DNA of 64,000 nucleotides from Protopterus annectens (GCF_019279795.1 NC_056729.1:1869120720-1869184719), one strand, 5' to 3'. Counted from the first letter of the stretch, positions 46,480 to 56,441 are shown. The notes: generated from the letters alone by a model not told the origin. Made by a program: numbers and translations.

Positions 46480-46980
46480 ACCACTAAGACCACTACTAAA
46501 AACCCATATTTATACAGATTGGATATCAATTAACTAATTAAAAACATTGATTACATTTAAAGGTATACAATCTTTCCCTTTGCAGACTGTTGGTTAAATG
46601 GAAATATATGTAGCATTGAAACATTTACATCTACTTAAAAATAACATATATTTAACATTCGAAATCAATTAAGATTTCATTTCTAAATATTTAACAAATA
46701 TATATATACCCATACACAGCAACAATACCCTATAAAACCTGTTTCAAACATAAACTTTATATTAAAAATATATAAATACTATCTATTGGAGGTTGAAGAT
46801 GCAAACATATATATATGTATTTTTGTAAATAATTTATAAATGTATTTATGTACATTTACTGAACAAATACATCTATCACCGCCACAGGCGCTTCTAAGAC
46901 CCATAAAGCTAGGTCAGTGCGTGGAGCAGCAAGAAATTAATGTCAATATAGTAAGAATATCAGTCATGATAAAAAATAAA

Positions 46981-47901
46981 TTAAGTTCTTGATCTCCTTT
47001 TCTTAAGGGCTGGTTTTAACGGCACCCTGTCATTGAGACCAGGAAAGCGATGTGCTCTGGTTTTTATAATCCATTCAGATTCTATAGACTCTGTCAGATT
47101 ACTAATATCACCACCTCTTATGTTAATTTCCGTAACTTGCAGTGCTGAAAATGTGAAATTATGTTCAATGCCTGCATTAATAACATGTTTAGATAAGGCA
47201 TTAACTTCTGACTGGATGCGTATTTGGTATAAATGTTCTCTAATTCTCTCTTTAAACATTCTGTCTGTTTTGCCCATGTAATAAGACGGGCACAATTGGC
47301 ACCTAGCCAGATAAATCACATGTTTAGTATTGCAGCACGCATTTACCTTAACATTAATAAAATTTCCAGTTAATGGATGAACAAATGCACCAATGTTGGA
47401 TATGTACTGACAATAATTGCATTGGTTACAAGCTATAGTTCCTTTAAAATCTATCACATTCATATCCTTATTGGAAACTGTACTGCATAACAATCTATGT
47501 AGATTATTTTTATTTTTGTATGCAAACCTGGGTACTTCCTGTACAAATTTGGAAACTTCTGGATCCAAATTCAGTAAGTCCCAATGCTTGTAAACACTAT
47601 TTCTTATATGATTCACATCTTGTGTGTAATATAAAGTATACCTCAGACTATTATTGCCTTGTGTAGTCATTTTGTCATCACCTAGACCATATACATCTTT
47701 CCCTATCTCCGAGAAGAATGGGCAGGCTCTGCCTTTACGTTGCTCTTTGACTATAGTAGTGGCTCCAGCTACTTCTGTCGGTGCATAGGATCTCTGACAG
47801 AATCTATTCTCCAGCTCCATTAATTCTTGATTAAACATATCATTTGAAGCATTTAATCTTGAGACTCTCATACATTGACCTTTTAAAATATTTCTGAACA
47901 C
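46981..47901 (-). CDS. PLE-B GIY-YIG endonuclease region
   Basis: 306 codons. The first 100 continue the RT thumb region (ELMELENRFCQRSYAP). A Cys patch, CNQCNYCQYI, precedes HVIYLARCQLCPSYYMGKTD, RMFKERIREH and EVNALSKHVI, the GIY-YIG nuclease motifs with Tyr, Arg and the later Glu (ESIESEWI). It ends in a basic tail, PALKKRRSRT. It overlaps the RT frame by 62 bp and is offset from it by +1. The same offset occurs in the plus-strand copy at the same C-rich run. In PLE-1 the two parts are in one frame. This could be a mutation shared by both copies or a used frameshift site. Confidence 0.82.
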   Translation of the reverse strand: MFRNILKGQCMRVSRLNASNDMFNQELMELENRFCQRSYAPTEVAGATTIVKEQRKGRACPFFSEIGKDVYGLGDDKMTTQGNNSLRYTLYYTQDVNHIRNSVYKHWDLLNLDPEVSKFVQEVPRFAYKNKNNLHRLLCSTVSNKDMNVIDFKGTIACNQCNYCQYISNIGAFVHPLTGNFINVKVNACCNTKHVIYLARCQLCPSYYMGKTDRMFKERIREHLYQIRIQSEVNALSKHVINAGIEHNFTFSALQVTEINIRGGDISNLTESIESEWIIKTRAHRFPGLNDRVPLKPALKKRRSRT

Positions 47902-49288
47902 ATGGGGGGGTGTGCATACTGTCTCTATTCAGAAGGCTATTCCTATGACAGCTTTTTCTATGTACCCCAGTATTAAAATACCCATCAAATAATCGTGTAA
48001 TGTTAACATCTAAGAAGGAGATCTTGTCAGTAGAATAAACTAGAGTGAATTTCAGGAAATCTGTCAATTCATTAACTTCATCATAAAAGGATATGAGCTC
48101 TTCCAATTGTCCATGCCATAGAAAGAAAAGATCATCTACAAATCGTTTGTAGAATAGCACATGATTTTTATATGCTTCAAGTTTAAACATCCTTTCCTCT
48201 TCCCACCAAGCCATAACCAGGTTGGCGTAGCTATTGGCACAGGACGTGCCCATAGCTACGCCATCCCTCTGTAGGTAATAATGCCCGCTGAAAATGAATA
48301 CATTACTTTCGAGCACTAATTCCATCAAATTACATAGTAAATCTAGGCTCTTTTCAGAAAAATCAGAGTGCCTTTGCATATACAAATGAGTATATTCTAA
48401 GCCCCTATTGTTTGGAATATTCGTAAATAATGACTTGACATCCATAGTGACAAGTATCAATTGCTTTATATTACTCATTGGTCTAACTGCTTCATAAAAG
48501 TCTAATAGAAATTCTTTTGTGTCTTTAAGTATATGTTTCTGTTTATAAACTGAAGGTTTCAACATTTTTTCCAAATAGTAGGAAACATTTTCTGTTACCC
48601 AACCTCTCCCTGAGACTATGGGTCTCAGGGGGGGGTTGGTAGGGTCTTTGTGAACTTTTGGTAGGCCCTTGATAATAGGAACTACAGGTTCTTCCATAAA
48701 CAGATAGTCATATAAGTGATAGTCTATAACACCCATTTTATACAGTTCCTCTAAGTTATTATAAACACTACTAACAATTCGTAGTGCATCATTTTGAAAA
48801 ATTGGAGTGTAGTATTTAGAGTCACTTAACATATCTTCCATCCTTTTAATATAGTCACTAGTGTCAAAAATCACTATAGGGCCTCCTTTGTCAGCTGGTC
48901 TTATGCTGATATTTCTGTCATGTATTAAGTTTTTCAAGGCTCTAGATTGCTTCAAAGTAAGATTCCCTCTTTTAACTCTGTCAGTTTGACTGTCTATGGC
49001 ATATAAATCTTTTTCAACAGCTTTATAAAAAACTTCTATAGAGGGATGCAGATTAGGAACCATTAAGCTGGGTTTTTTAAAAGCATTTTTAACATATTCA
49101 TTAGAGTTACTATCATTAAACATAACTTTTAACTGTAGGTTTCTAGTAAACAACTTCAAATCCATAATGGAATCTGAAATAGTGCTATTTACTGTAGGAA
49201 TAAATGTGAGACCTTTATTCAAGACCTCTTTCTCATGTACATCCAATGGTCTATGTGATAGGTTATGAACTAGGTTAACTTGTCCCAC
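47840..49288 (-). CDS. PLE-B reverse transcriptase
   Basis: 482 codons open from a GTG at 49288. It starts NLSHRPLDVHEKEVLNKGLT, a typical PLE N-terminal block, then RPADKGGPIVIFD (Asp133), GLPKVHKDPTNPP, VTMDVKSLFTNIP (Asp283), RDGVAMGTSCANSYANL (343 on), FVDD at 383-386 with both catalytic aspartates, and SFLDVNI. All RT motifs are intact. The frame ends 62 bp inside the GIY-YIG frame, just after the C-rich run. The protein would reverse-transcribe element RNA. There is no domain loss relative to PLE-1. Confidence 0.85.
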   Translation of the reverse strand: MGQVNLVHNLSHRPLDVHEKEVLNKGLTFIPTVNSTISDSIMDLKLFTRNLQLKVMFNDSNSNEYVKNAFKKPSLMVPNLHPSIEVFYKAVEKDLYAIDSQTDRVKRGNLTLKQSRALKNLIHDRNISIRPADKGGPIVIFDTSDYIKRMEDMLSDSKYYTPIFQNDALRIVSSVYNNLEELYKMGVIDYHLYDYLFMEEPVVPIIKGLPKVHKDPTNPPLRPIVSGRGWVTENVSYYLEKMLKPSVYKQKHILKDTKEFLLDFYEAVRPMSNIKQLILVTMDVKSLFTNIPNNRGLEYTHLYMQRHSDFSEKSLDLLCNLMELVLESNVFIFSGHYYLQRDGVAMGTSCANSYANLVMAWWEEERMFKLEAYKNHVLFYKRFVDDLFFLWHGQLEELISFYDEVNELTDFLKFTLVYSTDKISFLDVNITRLFDGYFNTGVHRKSCHRNSLLNRDSMHTPPCVQKYFKRSMYESLKIKCFK

Positions 49289-50469
49289 ATCTTCTTGATA
49301 GTGGGCCCCCTGGATTCGTCGACAGGGGCTTTTCTTTTTTGTCTGCCCCTGCTCATGGAGCGATCCCTTATTTTTTGGCGTTGGTCTGCTATAGGGAAAG
49401 GGCTCTCCAGTTCATTTGTAATACCTAGTGTCAGGTTAGGTCTAGTCTTATTCCGTACTACCTGCATGGGTAGTGTGTTTAAGGGTTCTATTGTTGGTGT
49501 TTGACTAGTATTTCCAACCAAAAGATTTACAATATTATCTCTTTGAACACAAGGTTCAGAGTTTTCTGTAAAAACCCCATTGTCAGTATTTAAACCAGAA
49601 CTATTACTATCAGTAATCAGAGGTAAATTACCTGTATTTGAAACCACTGTCTTAATGGTATGTTTCATTTGCCCATGATTTACAGTAGCTGTTTGTACAT
49701 TGGTTACAACATCTACATCATTAACAGCCACATTTCTATTTAAACGATTCTGTACATTGTGGGTTGTGACATTTGTAGAGTTATATCTGGGCCAAGTGAA
49801 GACTTGCCCGTTAGAAAAATCATAAGTGTCTCTTAGCAACTTGTGCTTTTTCTGTTCCATTAACTTTTTTTCATATAACATCACATTGTCCATTAATTTA
49901 TCCAGTTTAACATCTACATGTCCCTCATTAAAGAGATTATAAAGTTCTTCTTGGCTCTTCCTGATGGAGTCACTCAATATTCTCTCCTCCGGTAAAAAGA
50001 ATTCATTTAGCAACAACATATATTTTATGCTCACCTCTATATTGATCTGCTGCCATCGGCGCAAAAGTTCTGGGTACATATTGCCCGTTGTCGGCATTTT
50101 TAGTACCCGTAGGCCCCTTGGTATGATGCGTTTATTGATGCATGTTTCAAAATGAAACCGTTGCATCTGGAGGCGTTTTAATTTTAGCAAGTTCAACTCC
50201 ATTCCGCTAAGTAAAGAATCCATTCTCTCATTGTCAACATAGTCCGAAGTGGGATCTCCATGTGTCGATGAGTAGTCACAGTCCAAAAGCGGATTAACGC
50301 TAATGTCTATGCAGTGCTTTAAACGTTCCTTTGAAGTGCGCTTGCTAAGCTGTACCGGATTGTAGGGTAATTCCACTCCTGCGTCATCTACGTTAACAGC
50401 AGCATCCGCCATGGGGTCGCCAATCGGGACAAGATATAAAACAAAGGATATAATGAAAAATATAAACAC
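49270..50469 (-). CDS. PLE-B N-terminal protein region
   Basis: Open for 399 codons. The first codons (MFIFFIISF) lie in the terminal repeat, so the likely start is the Met at 50412 (MADAAVNVDDAGVELPYN), giving about 380 aa. It has a helical, Leu/Lys-rich middle (MELNLLKLKRLQMQRFHFET), an Asn/Thr-rich part, and a basic segment (RDRSMSRGRQKRKAP) near residue 373-387 that could be a nuclear signal or nucleic-acid-binding patch. No enzyme domain is seen. It ends 18 bp inside the start of the RT frame, which is offset. PLE proteins often carry such an N-terminal extension in the same product, so the offset may be a lesion or a deliberate overlap. Confidence 0.65.
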   Translation of the reverse strand: MFIFFIISFVLYLVPIGDPMADAAVNVDDAGVELPYNPVQLSKRTSKERLKHCIDISVNPLLDCDYSSTHGDPTSDYVDNERMDSLLSGMELNLLKLKRLQMQRFHFETCINKRIIPRGLRVLKMPTTGNMYPELLRRWQQINIEVSIKYMLLLNEFFLPEERILSDSIRKSQEELYNLFNEGHVDVKLDKLMDNVMLYEKKLMEQKKHKLLRDTYDFSNGQVFTWPRYNSTNVTTHNVQNRLNRNVAVNDVDVVTNVQTATVNHGQMKHTIKTVVSNTGNLPLITDSNSSGLNTDNGVFTENSEPCVQRDNIVNLLVGNTSQTPTIEPLNTLPMQVVRNKTRPNLTLGITNELESPFPIADQRQKIRDRSMSRGRQKRKAPVDESRGPTIKKMWDKLT

Positions 50470-51594
50470 AAATGTCCCTGGCAGACTCTGGAAAAACCAC
50501 AGGGGAAGTTCAAACGCCAGTCTAACAAAAAATAATAAAAATGTCCCCTGTCGTGCTTTCTCTCCAAGCGGTGCGTAAATCTCAGATACAGCAATTCAAC
50601 AGTTCAAAGAATGAGAGTTCTTATTGGCGCCAAAATGCCAATACTAAACAAATTCTCAAAGAATCAAGATAACCAGTATATAAAGACTATTCAGTCCCAA
50701 AAAGCATAAAAATGTAGATTTATTGGGTAAGCGCTTTCGCTAAAAGCTTTGTCAAACCACAAAGACCACTACTAAAAACCCATATTTATACAGATTGGAT
50801 ATCAATTAACTAATTAAAAACATTGATTACATTTAAAGGTATACAATCTTTCCCTTTGCAGACTGTTGGTTAAATGGAAATATATGTAGCATTGAAACAT
50901 TTACATCTACTTAAAAATAACATATATTTAACATTCGAAATCAATTAAGATTTCATTTCTAAATATTTAACAAATATATATATACCCATACACAGCAACA
51001 ATACCCTATAAAACCTGTTTCAAACATAAACTTTACATTAAAAAATATATAAATACTATCTATTGGAGGTTGAAGATGCAAACATATATATATGTATTTT
51101 TGTAAATAATTTATAAATGTATTTATGTACATTTTCTGAACAAATACATCTATCACCGCCACAGGCGCTTCTAAGACCCATAAAGCTAGGTCAGTGCGTG
51201 GAGCAGCAAGAAATTAATGTCAATATAGTAAGAATATCAGTCATGATAAAAAATAAATTAAGTTCTTGATCTCCTTTTCTTAAGGACTGGTTTTAACGGC
51301 ACCCTGTCATTGAGACCAGGAAAGCGATGTGCTCTGGTTTTTATAATCCATTCAGATTCTATAGACTCTGTCAGATTACTAATATCACCACCTCTTATGT
51401 TAATTTCCGTAACTTGCAGTGCTGAAAATGTGAAATTATGTTCAATGCCTGCATTAATAACATGTTTAGATAAGGCATTAACTTCTGACTGGATGCGTAT
51501 TTGGTATAAATGTTCTCTAATTCTCTCTTTAAACATTCTGTCTGTTTTGCCCACGTAATAAGACGGGCACAATTGGCACCTAGCCATTATCCAT
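50452..51594 (-). repeat. PLE-B partial direct copy (upstream terminal repeat)
   Basis: Nearly identical to 46174-47316: the last 109 codons of the GIY-YIG region (from ARCQLCPSYYVGK to the end) plus the 3' UTR. It has one MGK-to-VGK change and a handful of others. It sits immediately upstream of the full minus-strand copy and would supply its promoter region, as in other PLEs. Confidence 0.9.
50731..50755 (-). ncRNA. hammerhead-like motif of PLE-B, direct partial copy
   Basis: Same sequence as at 46455-46479, in the upstream terminal repeat. A transcript started above it would carry this motif near its 5' end and a second copy near its 3' end. Confidence 0.4.
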
Positions 51595-51595
51595 T

Positions 51596-52920
51596 ATGGA
51601 TTTAAAGTTGTTTACCAGAAATCTACAGTTGAAAGTTATGTTTAATGATAGTAGTTCCAATGAATATGTTAAAAACACTTTTAAAAAACCTAGTTTAATG
51701 GTTCCTAATCTGCATCCCTCTATAGAAGTTTTTTATAAAGCCGTTGAAAAAGACCTATATGCCATAGATAGTCAAACTAATAGAGTTAAAAGAGGGAATC
51801 TTACTTTAAAGCAATCTAGAGCATTGAGAAACTTAATACATGACAGAAATATCAGTATAAGACCAGCGGACAAAGGAGGCCCTATAGTGATTTTTGACAT
51901 CAGTGACTATATTAAAAGGATGGAAGACATGCTAAGTGACTCTAAATATTACACTCCAATTTTTCAAAATGATGCACTACGAATTGTTAGTAGTGTTTAT
52001 AATAACTTAGAAGAACTTTATAAAATGGGTGTTATAGAGTATCAGTTATATGACTATCTATTTATGGAAGAACCTGTAGTTCCTATTATCAAGGGCCTAC
52101 CAAAAATTCATAAAGACCCTACCAACCCCCCCCGAGACCTATTGTCTCAGGGAGAGGTTGGATAACAGAAAATATTTCCTATTATTTGGAAAAAAGATTG
52201 AAACCTTCAGTTCATAAACAAAAACATATACTTAAAGACACAAAAGAATTTCTATTAGACTTTTATGAAGCAGTTAGATCAATGAATAACATAAAGCAAT
52301 TGATACTTGTCACTATGGATGTCAAGTCATTATTTACGAATATTCCAAACAATAGGGGCTTAGAATATATTCATTCATATATGCAAAGGCACTCTGATTT
52401 TTCTGAAAAGAACCTAGACCTATTATGTAATTTGATGGAATTAGTGCTTGAAAGTAATGTATTCATTTTCAACGGGCATTATTACCTACAGAGGGATGGC
52501 GTAGCTATGGGCACGTCCTGTGCCAATAGCTACGCCAACCTGGTTATGGCTTGGTGGGAAGAGGAAAGAATGTTTAAACTTGAAGCATATAAAAATCATG
52601 TGCTATTCTACAAACGATTTGTAGATGATCTTTTCTTTCTATGGCATGGACAATTGGAAGAGCTCATATCCTTTTATGATGAAGTTAATGAATTGACAGA
52701 TTTCCTGAAATTCACTCTAGTTTATTCTACTGACAAGATCTCCTTCTTAGATGTTAACATTACACGATTATTTGATGGGTATTTTAATACTGGGGTACAT
52801 AGAAAAAGCTGTCATAGGAATAGCCTTCTGAATAGAGACAGTATGCACCCCCCCCCATGTGTTCAGAAATATTTTAAAAGGTCAATGTATGAGAGTCTCA
52901 AGATTAAATGCTTCAAATGA
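51596..52920 (+). pseudogene. PLE-B reverse transcriptase, inverted partial copy
   Basis: Begins inside the N-terminal part of RT (IMDLKLFTRNLQLK) right at the inverted junction and runs through DKGG, GLPKIHK, TMDVKSLFTN, GVAMGTSC and FVDD. It lacks the first 40 or so RT residues and the whole N-terminal ORF. One single-base change in the run of eight C after DPTN (about 52130) shifts the frame, and the rest is 98-99 percent like the minus-strand copy. Confidence 0.85.
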
Positions 52921-53779
52921 TATGTTTAATCAAGAATTAATGGAGCTGGAGAATAGATTCTGTCAGAGATCCTATGCACCGACAGAAGTAGCTGGAGCCA
53001 CTACTATAGTCAAAGAGCAACGTAAAGGCAGAGCCTGCCCATTCTTCTCGGAGATAGGGAAAGATGTATATGGTCTAGGTGATGACAAAATGACTACACA
53101 AGGCAATAATAGTCTGAGGTATACTTTATATTACACACAAGATGTGAATCATATAAGAAATAGTGTCTATAAGCATTGGGACTTACTGAATTTGGATCCG
53201 GAAGTTTCCAAATTTGTACAGGAAGTACCCAGGTTTGCATACAAAAATAAAAAGAATATACATAGATTGTTATGCAATACAGTTTCCAACAAGGACATGA
53301 ATGTGATAGATTTTAAAGGAACTATAGCTTGTAACCAATGCAATTATTGTCAGTACATATCCAACATTGGTGCATTTGTTCATCCATTAACTGGAAATTT
53401 TATTAATGTTAAGGTAAATGCGTGCTGCAATACTAAACATGTGATTTATCTGGCTAGGTGCCAATTGTGCCCGTCTTATTACGTGGGCAAAACAGACAGA
53501 ATGTTTAAAGAGAGAATTAGAGAACATTTATACCAAATACGCATCCAGTCAGAAGTTAATGCCTTATCTAAACATGTTATTAATGCAGGCATTGAACATA
53601 ATTTCACATTTTCAGCACTGCAAGTTACGGAAATTAACATAAGAGGTGGTGATATTAGAAATCTGACAGAGTCTATAGAATCTGAATGGATTGTAAAAAC
53701 TAGAGCACATCGCTTTCCTGGTCTTAATGACAGGGTGCCGTTAAAACCAGCCCTTAAGAAAAGGAGATCAAGAACTTAA
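52859..53779 (+). CDS. PLE-B GIY-YIG endonuclease region, inverted copy
   Basis: 306 codons, differing from the minus-strand copy at about six positions (for example KKNIH for NNLHR, YYVGK for YYMGK, WIVKT for WIIKT). All nuclease motifs and the basic C-terminal tail are kept. It overlaps the RT frame at the same place and with the same +1 offset as the other copy, at a run of nine C where the other copy has A followed by seven C. Confidence 0.82.
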   Translation: MFRNILKGQCMRVSRLNASNDMFNQELMELENRFCQRSYAPTEVAGATTIVKEQRKGRACPFFSEIGKDVYGLGDDKMTTQGNNSLRYTLYYTQDVNHIRNSVYKHWDLLNLDPEVSKFVQEVPRFAYKNKKNIHRLLCNTVSNKDMNVIDFKGTIACNQCNYCQYISNIGAFVHPLTGNFINVKVNACCNTKHVIYLARCQLCPSYYVGKTDRMFKERIREHLYQIRIQSEVNALSKHVINAGIEHNFTFSALQVTEINIRGGDIRNLTESIESEWIVKTRAHRFPGLNDRVPLKPALKKRRSRT

Positions 53780-54279
53780 TTTATTTTTAGCTGTCATAGC
53801 TGATATTTATACTTTATTGACATTAGTTTCTTGTAGCTCCATGCACTGACCTAACTTTATGGGTCTTAGAAGTACCTATGGCGGTGATAGATGTATTTGT
53901 TCAGTAAATGTACATAAATACATTTATAAATTATTTACAAAAATACATATATATATGTTTGCATCTTCAACCTCCAATAGATAGTACTTATATATTTTTA
54001 ATGTAAAGTTTATGTTTTAAATAGGTTTTATAGGACAGTATTGTTGTGTATGTATATATATTTATTAAATATTTATAAATGAAATATCAATTGATTTTGA
54101 ATGTTAAATTCATTTTACTTTTAAGCAGATGTAATTGTTTCAATGCTACATATATTTTCACATAACCAACAGTCTGAAAGGGGAAAGAATGTACACCTTT
54201 AAATGCATTCAGTGTTCTTAATTAATTAATTGATATTTAATTTGTATAAATATGAGTTTTTAGTAGTTGTCTTTGTGGT

Positions 54280-54304
54280 TTGACAAAGCTTTTAGCGAAA
54301 GCGC
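54280..54304 (+). ncRNA. hammerhead-like motif of PLE-B, inverted copy
   Basis: TTGACAAAGCTTTTAGCGAAAGCGC is conserved exactly here, although the surrounding 3' UTR differs by roughly 10 percent from the other two copies. Confidence 0.4.
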
Positions 54305-54615
54305 TTACCCAATAAATCTATATTTCTACGCTTTTTGGGACTGAATAGTCTTTATATACTGGTTATCTTGATTCTTTGAGAATTTGTTTAGTATTGGCGT
54401 TTTGGCGCCAATAAGAACTCTTATTCTTTGAACTGTTGAATTGCTGTATCTGAGATTTACGCACCGCTTGGAGAGAAAGCACGACAGGGGACATTTTTAT
54501 TATTTTTTTTTAAAGTTTAAAACTTGCCAAACTTTTAACCCTTCATTCCCAGTGATAAAATATTGTATTATATTCATGGGAAAGCATTTCTTTAAATAAT
54601 TAGCAAATTACTGTT

Positions 54616-54850
54616 GCAGCAATGGCTACAGCAGTGGAGTCATCTGCATACTGGACTACTGAAGAAAATGTGGTAGATGTAGATAACGACTGGTAAAAAT
54701 ATTAAATAACAGAGGTCCGAGAACTGACCCTTGGGGAACCCCCATCTGTATAGGGAGTTCAGGGGAGGTAGGAGAGCACAGTTTGACAGCTTGGAAATGG
54801 TTACTGAGATAACTAGAGAACCAAGAGACAGTAGAGGTATTCAAGTTTAA
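54616..54850 (-). mobile_element. L2-like LINE RT fragment, upstream half of the interrupted copy
   Basis: Minus strand reads TVSWFSSYLSNHFQAVKLCS, then MGVPQGSVLGPLLFNIF, then QYADDSTAVAIAA, directly continuous in sense with the fragment at 45871. Frame changes lie between the PQGS and YADD motifs. Its 5' edge at about 54850 is abrupt. Confidence 0.8.
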
Positions 54851-55330
54851 TTTAATTACATTTTAATTTGAAGAAATTTTAGACAGTTTGTAGAAAAATT
54901 AAAGATAGGTTAGTCTAATACAAATAGGAATTGCAATATGAAGTGAGGGATAAACAGACTGATGGTATATTTAGAGAGAAAGTCAGGGAAGAGAATTAAA
55001 TAGCAGTAAGGAAGTAAGTGAAGACGGGAGACTAAGGACGTGCAAGGAATGAAAAGGTACTTGTTCATATTTAGGAATAGAGGTTATCCTGGTTTTGAGC
55101 AAGAACAGAGCCAGACTTTATCTAGAAAGACTTTCAGAGTGGGGGTATAGACCTGATGGATACAGGTAAGGAGTTCCAGGCCTTAGCAACCTTGTACGAG
55201 TACAGGCATTATTAACTAATCTGCATGTCTCTGAATCACGCGGTATTACCACTAATTCTAAACAGATGTTTCCTGTGGTAATCACCTCTGGTGGCCCATG
55301 TACCACACTGGCACAGGCACACACACAGGG
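54851..55330 (-). mobile_element. LINE C-terminal fragment (L2/CR1 group)
   Basis: Minus strand at about 55290-55085 reads ICLELVVIPRDSETCRLVNN, then in another frame VAKAWNSLPVSIRSIPPL, the WNSLP block that ends L2/CR1-group ORF2 proteins. The part 54851-55080 is probably its 3' UTR. It is short, broken and distinct from the RT fragment next to it. Confidence 0.5.
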
Positions 55331-55555
55331 ACGTCGGGAGGCATGCGCACTGTACTGATTTCAGTACAAATATTTTAGAAGGGGGGGTAGCTTTTTTGAA
55401 AAAAAATAAACATACGTATTTAAAGTGTGTTGGCTCCTTTAAGGAGTGTACCAGCCAGTCGGAAGTGAGCTTACATCCTGTCCAGCTGGCTGGCTGCGAG
55501 CAGGAAACAGTGATTGAAGTAAGTGTAATGTAATGGATGATCATGTGTGTGTTAC
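55331..55555. other. no gene seen
   Basis: Contains a G run (55381-55388) and a CAGCCAGTCGG/CAGCTGGCTGG duplication; nothing else recognised. Confidence 0.45.
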
Positions 55556-56441
55556 ATGGAAGGCAAGCAAGCAATGGATTCGCGAGCGGGAAACAATGAT
55601 GTGAGTAATGGATTCGCGAGCTGTAATGGATTATTGTGTGAGTTACTTGGAAGGCAAGCAATGGATTCGCGATTGAAGTAAGTGTAATGGATTATCGTGG
55701 GCAAGCAATGGAGTGTGTGCAGTTGAAGTAAGCAAATATAATGGAGTATCATGGGCAAACAATGGAGTGTGTGCAATTGAAGAAAGTGTAATGGAGTATT
55801 GTGGGCAAGCAATGGAGTGTGTGTGTGTGTGTATCATGGGCAAGCAATGGAGTGTGTGCAATTGAAGTAAGTGTAATGGATTATCGTGGGCAAGCAATGG
55901 AGTGTGTGCAATTGATTATCGTGGGCAAGCAATGGAGTGTGTGCAATTGAAGTAAGCAAATGTAATGGAGTATCATGGGCAAACAATGGAGTGTGTGCAA
56001 TTGAAGTAAGTGTAATGGAGTATCATGGGCAAGCAAAGGAGTGTGTGTGTGTGTGTGTGTGTGTGTATCATGGGCAAGCAATGGAGTGTGTGCAATTGAA
56101 GTAAGTGTAATGGAGTATCATGGGCAAGCAATGGAGTGTGTGCAATTGAAGTAAGTGTAATGGATTATCATGGGCAAGCAATGGAGTGTGTGCAATTGAA
56201 GTAAGTGTAATGGATTATCGTGGGCAAGCAATGGAGTGTGTGCAATTGAAGTAAGTGTAATGGAGTATCATGGGCAAGCAAGCAATGGAGTGTGTGCAAT
56301 TGAAGTAAGTGTAATGGATTATCATGGGCAAGCAAGCAATGGAGTGTGTGCAATTGAAGTAAGTGTAATGGATTATCATGGGCAAGCAATGGAGTGTGTG
56401 CAATTGAAGTAAGTGTAATGGATTATCGTGGGCAAGCAATG

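Larger units (their letters stand above)
46174..54509. mobile_element. PLE-B composite: one full copy, one direct partial copy, one inverted partial copy
   Basis: An 8.3-kb insertion flanked by TTAAAGTTTAAAACTT (46158-46173 and 54510-54525). From left: full minus-strand copy 50451-46174 (N-terminal ORF, RT, GIY-YIG, 3' UTR); partial minus-strand copy 51594-50452 (end of GIY-YIG plus 3' UTR), acting as the upstream terminal repeat; plus-strand copy 51596-54509 truncated at its 5' side. The two outer edges are therefore both 3' ends and the inverted junction is at about 51587-51596. Partial tandem plus inverted copies are the classic Penelope arrangement. The left end has about 85 bp more than the right end. 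Confidence 0.9.
45872..54615 (-). mobile_element. PLE-A: short Penelope-like remnant, split by PLE-B
   Basis: PLE-A consists of 54526-54615 plus 45872-46157 on the minus strand, about 390 bp in all. It is inserted in the L2 LINE with GCAGCAAT duplicated at 45864-45871 and 54616-54623. It has no ORF. It resembles a solo PLE terminal repeat: a canonical hammerhead-like core lies at 46055-46087, followed by GCGCTAAAT, the same layout as in PLE-1. It was later opened by the PLE-B composite, which lies between the duplicated TTAAAGTTTAAAACTT. Confidence 0.7.

Noticed and set aside
46981-54509. Divergently organised pair of host genes, or a viral genome with inverted repeats
   Set aside because: Both arms encode the same Penelope-type RT and GIY-YIG endonuclease, with target duplications outside. 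No capsid, envelope or polymerase of viral type is present.
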